8,518 bases of DNA from Opitutales bacterium (lineage in GTDB: Bacteria > Verrucomicrobiota > Verrucomicrobiia > Opitutales > Intestinicryptomonadaceae). A model generated the notes under the pieces. That model was not told the origin of the DNA and ran no database searches. It saw only the letters and a list, made by a program, of their open reading frames with translations. The number at the start of each line of letters is the position of its first letter. Positions within the stretch are counted from its first letter, which is position 1. This document shows, in pieces, positions 5,996-8,518 of the stretch. The DNA lies in the NCBI GenBank assembly GCA_021641325.1, contig JAJXPD010000095.1, forward strand, positions 1 through 8,518, given 5' to 3'. A program made the position numbers and the translations under genes.

Positions 5996-7435
<1,440 letters not shown>

Positions 7436-7442
7436 TTAAATT

Positions 7443-8339
7443 TTACCCGTTGTTGTTTTCCATAGCCTGCGCGGCGGAGGCGAGTTCGAGAATTTCCGTC
7501 GTAATGGCCTCCTGTCTCGCCTTGTTGTACTCAATGGTGAGCGAGTGCACGAGCGCGTCGGCGTTGTCGCTTGCCGACTTCATCGCGACCATTCGCGCCG
7601 AGTGCTCCGACGCCTTTGCGTCCAACGCCATGTGGAAGAGCGCCTGCTTTATGTAGTACTGCGGAAGCTCGTCCAGAATGGCTTTCGGCGACGGCTCGAA
7701 AAGGATTTCGCGCGAGTCCTCCGCCTTTTCGGCGGTGTCGAGCTTGTAGGTCTTTCTGAGCCTCTTCACGAAGTCGTCGATATTGTCGACGGGCGCGATT
7801 TTCACCAGAGTCGGCTCCTGTTTGAGCGTGTTGATGTAGAGCGGATACAGCACTTCGAGCGAGCCGATGTCGCCCTGCTCTTTCGCGAGTTTCATTGCAA
7901 ACTCCGCGATTTTCCTGACCTCCGAGAATTTAACGTGGTCGCTAATCGAAAACTGCGCTTTCAGCGGCTTGCCGATTCGGGCAATGAACCGCGCCGCGCG
8001 GTTGCCCACAGCAATGTATTCGGCGTCGCCGTCGAGTTCGAGAATTGTTTTGAAGAGGTTTGTGTTGAGCGCGCCGCAAAGCCCCTTGTCGGTCGAGAAA
8101 ACGATGATAAGGCGTTTTGTGCGGTTCTTGTCGGGGTTGTTTCCGTCCAAAACCGAGCCGATTTGCTTTATTACGGTTTCGGTCATGTCCATCAGAAGCG
8201 TTGCGTAGGCGCGGCCGTTTTCGGCGGACTGCTGCGCCCTGCGCATTTTGGAGGCGGCGACAAGCTCCATGGCGTGGGTAATCTGTCCCGTCCCCTTCAC
8301 CGCTTTAATGCGGTTTCTGATTTCCCTCATTCCTTTCAT
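7443..8339 (-). CDS. atpG: F-type ATP synthase gamma subunit (rotor shaft)
   Basis: This 298-residue gamma subunit is the rotating shaft in the F1 centre. The two conserved ends that form the coiled coil are intact. The N-terminus MREIRNRIKAVKGTGQITHAMELVAASKMRRAQ-type stretch covers about residues 4-36. The C-terminus (about 247-292) has SASDNADALV and YNKARQEAITTEILEL. The middle part is the usual Rossmann-like domain with FSTDKGLCGALN. The first ATG (8339) is preferred over the ATG three codons later. It has AAGG six bases upstream, whereas the second has AAGGA touching the codon. The gene starts nine bases after the atpA stop. Confidence 0.97.
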   Translation of the reverse strand: MKGMREIRNRIKAVKGTGQITHAMELVAASKMRRAQQSAENGRAYATLLMDMTETVIKQIGSVLDGNNPDKNRTKRLIIVFSTDKGLCGALNTNLFKTILELDGDAEYIAVGNRAARFIARIGKPLKAQFSISDHVKFSEVRKIAEFAMKLAKEQGDIGSLEVLYPLYINTLKQEPTLVKIAPVDNIDDFVKRLRKTYKLDTAEKAEDSREILFEPSPKAILDELPQYYIKQALFHMALDAKASEHSARMVAMKSASDNADALVHSLTIEYNKARQEAITTEILELASAAQAMENNNG

Positions 8340-8348
8340 GGCGTGCCT

Positions 8349-8518
8349 TTACGCGAATGTTTTGCGCCAGTCGTCGCACATGGCTTTAAGTTCGGCGGCG
8401 AGGGCGTCGGAAATTATCTTTTCCTTCGCGATTTTCGCGACCGTGTCTTTGCCGCGCGTCGCGGCGAAATTTTCGAGGCTCGTTTCGGCGTCGGAGATTT
8501 TCTTTACATCGATTGAGT
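8349..8518 (-). CDS. atpA: F-type ATP synthase alpha subunit, C-terminal end only
   Basis: The minus strand from the right edge is open for 55 codons and ends at TAA (8351-8349). The peptide runs from SIDVKKISDAE to the end DDWRKTFA. It has the pattern of the alpha-subunit C-terminal helices: V-x-K-I, then a helix, then I-x-x-x-K-x-I-x-D-x-L and a final +-K-T-F. Alpha is the non-catalytic partner of beta in F1, and atpA precedes atpG in standard operons, which fits. The 5' part lies beyond the window; this is truncation by the window edge, not a broken gene. Confidence 0.85.
   Translation of the reverse strand, partial: SIDVKKISDAETSLENFAATRGKDTVAKIAKEKIISDALAAELKAMCDDWRKTFA

Noticed and set aside
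7545..8516. A 323-codon plus-strand frame opposite atpG and atpA.
   Set aside because: It is antisense to conserved gamma and alpha subunit sequence and shows the same composition artefact as the frame opposite atpD.

Overview
The window looks like a chromosomal piece of a PVC-type bacterium, most likely a gut or environmental Verrucomicrobiota (Opitutae-like). This is an inference. It rests on a very long GreA-type elongation factor (675 residues; long GreA forms are known in Chlamydiae and their relatives), an orphan Rrf2 regulator, a secreted protein whose N-terminus resembles the repeat-poor beta-rich exported proteins common in that phylum, and AT-rich intergenic DNA between moderately GC-rich genes. 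No 16S or other decisive marker is present.

Layout from left to right. Positions 1-120 are AT-rich and hold a hairpin that can end transcription. Positions 121-1422 (minus) encode an RsmB-type 16S rRNA cytosine-5 methyltransferase. It is divergent from a long GreA-family factor at 1647-3674 (plus), and the 224 bp between them carries a promoter for each gene. The 347 bp gap after greA starts with an intrinsic terminator (3740-3776). It then holds a compact GC-rich block of four consecutive hairpins (3844-3951), and ends with a good promoter that has two perfect 9-bp tandem repeats inside its spacer. That promoter drives an Rrf2-family regulator (4022-4450) starting only a few bases after the expected transcription start. 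Next comes a secreted protein of unknown function (4567-5493) with its own strong promoter. A perfect 13-bp-stem bidirectional terminator (5531-5560) separates it from the convergent end of the ATP synthase operon.

The right third (5575-8518, minus) is the distal part of an F-type ATP synthase operon in the canonical order atpA (only its last 55 codons are in the window), atpG, atpD, atpC. Gaps are short (9, 19 and 1 nt), so the genes are probably co-transcribed from a promoter beyond the right edge. These are F1 subunits alpha, gamma, beta and epsilon.

Most of the window is housekeeping: rRNA modification, transcript elongation and cleavage, and ATP synthesis. I found no defence system, mobile element with a transposase, tRNA, rRNA or CRISPR array. 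The parts deserving a second look are the hairpin block and repeat-bearing promoter before the Rrf2 gene, the N-terminal architecture of the long GreA, and the unrecognised secreted protein.
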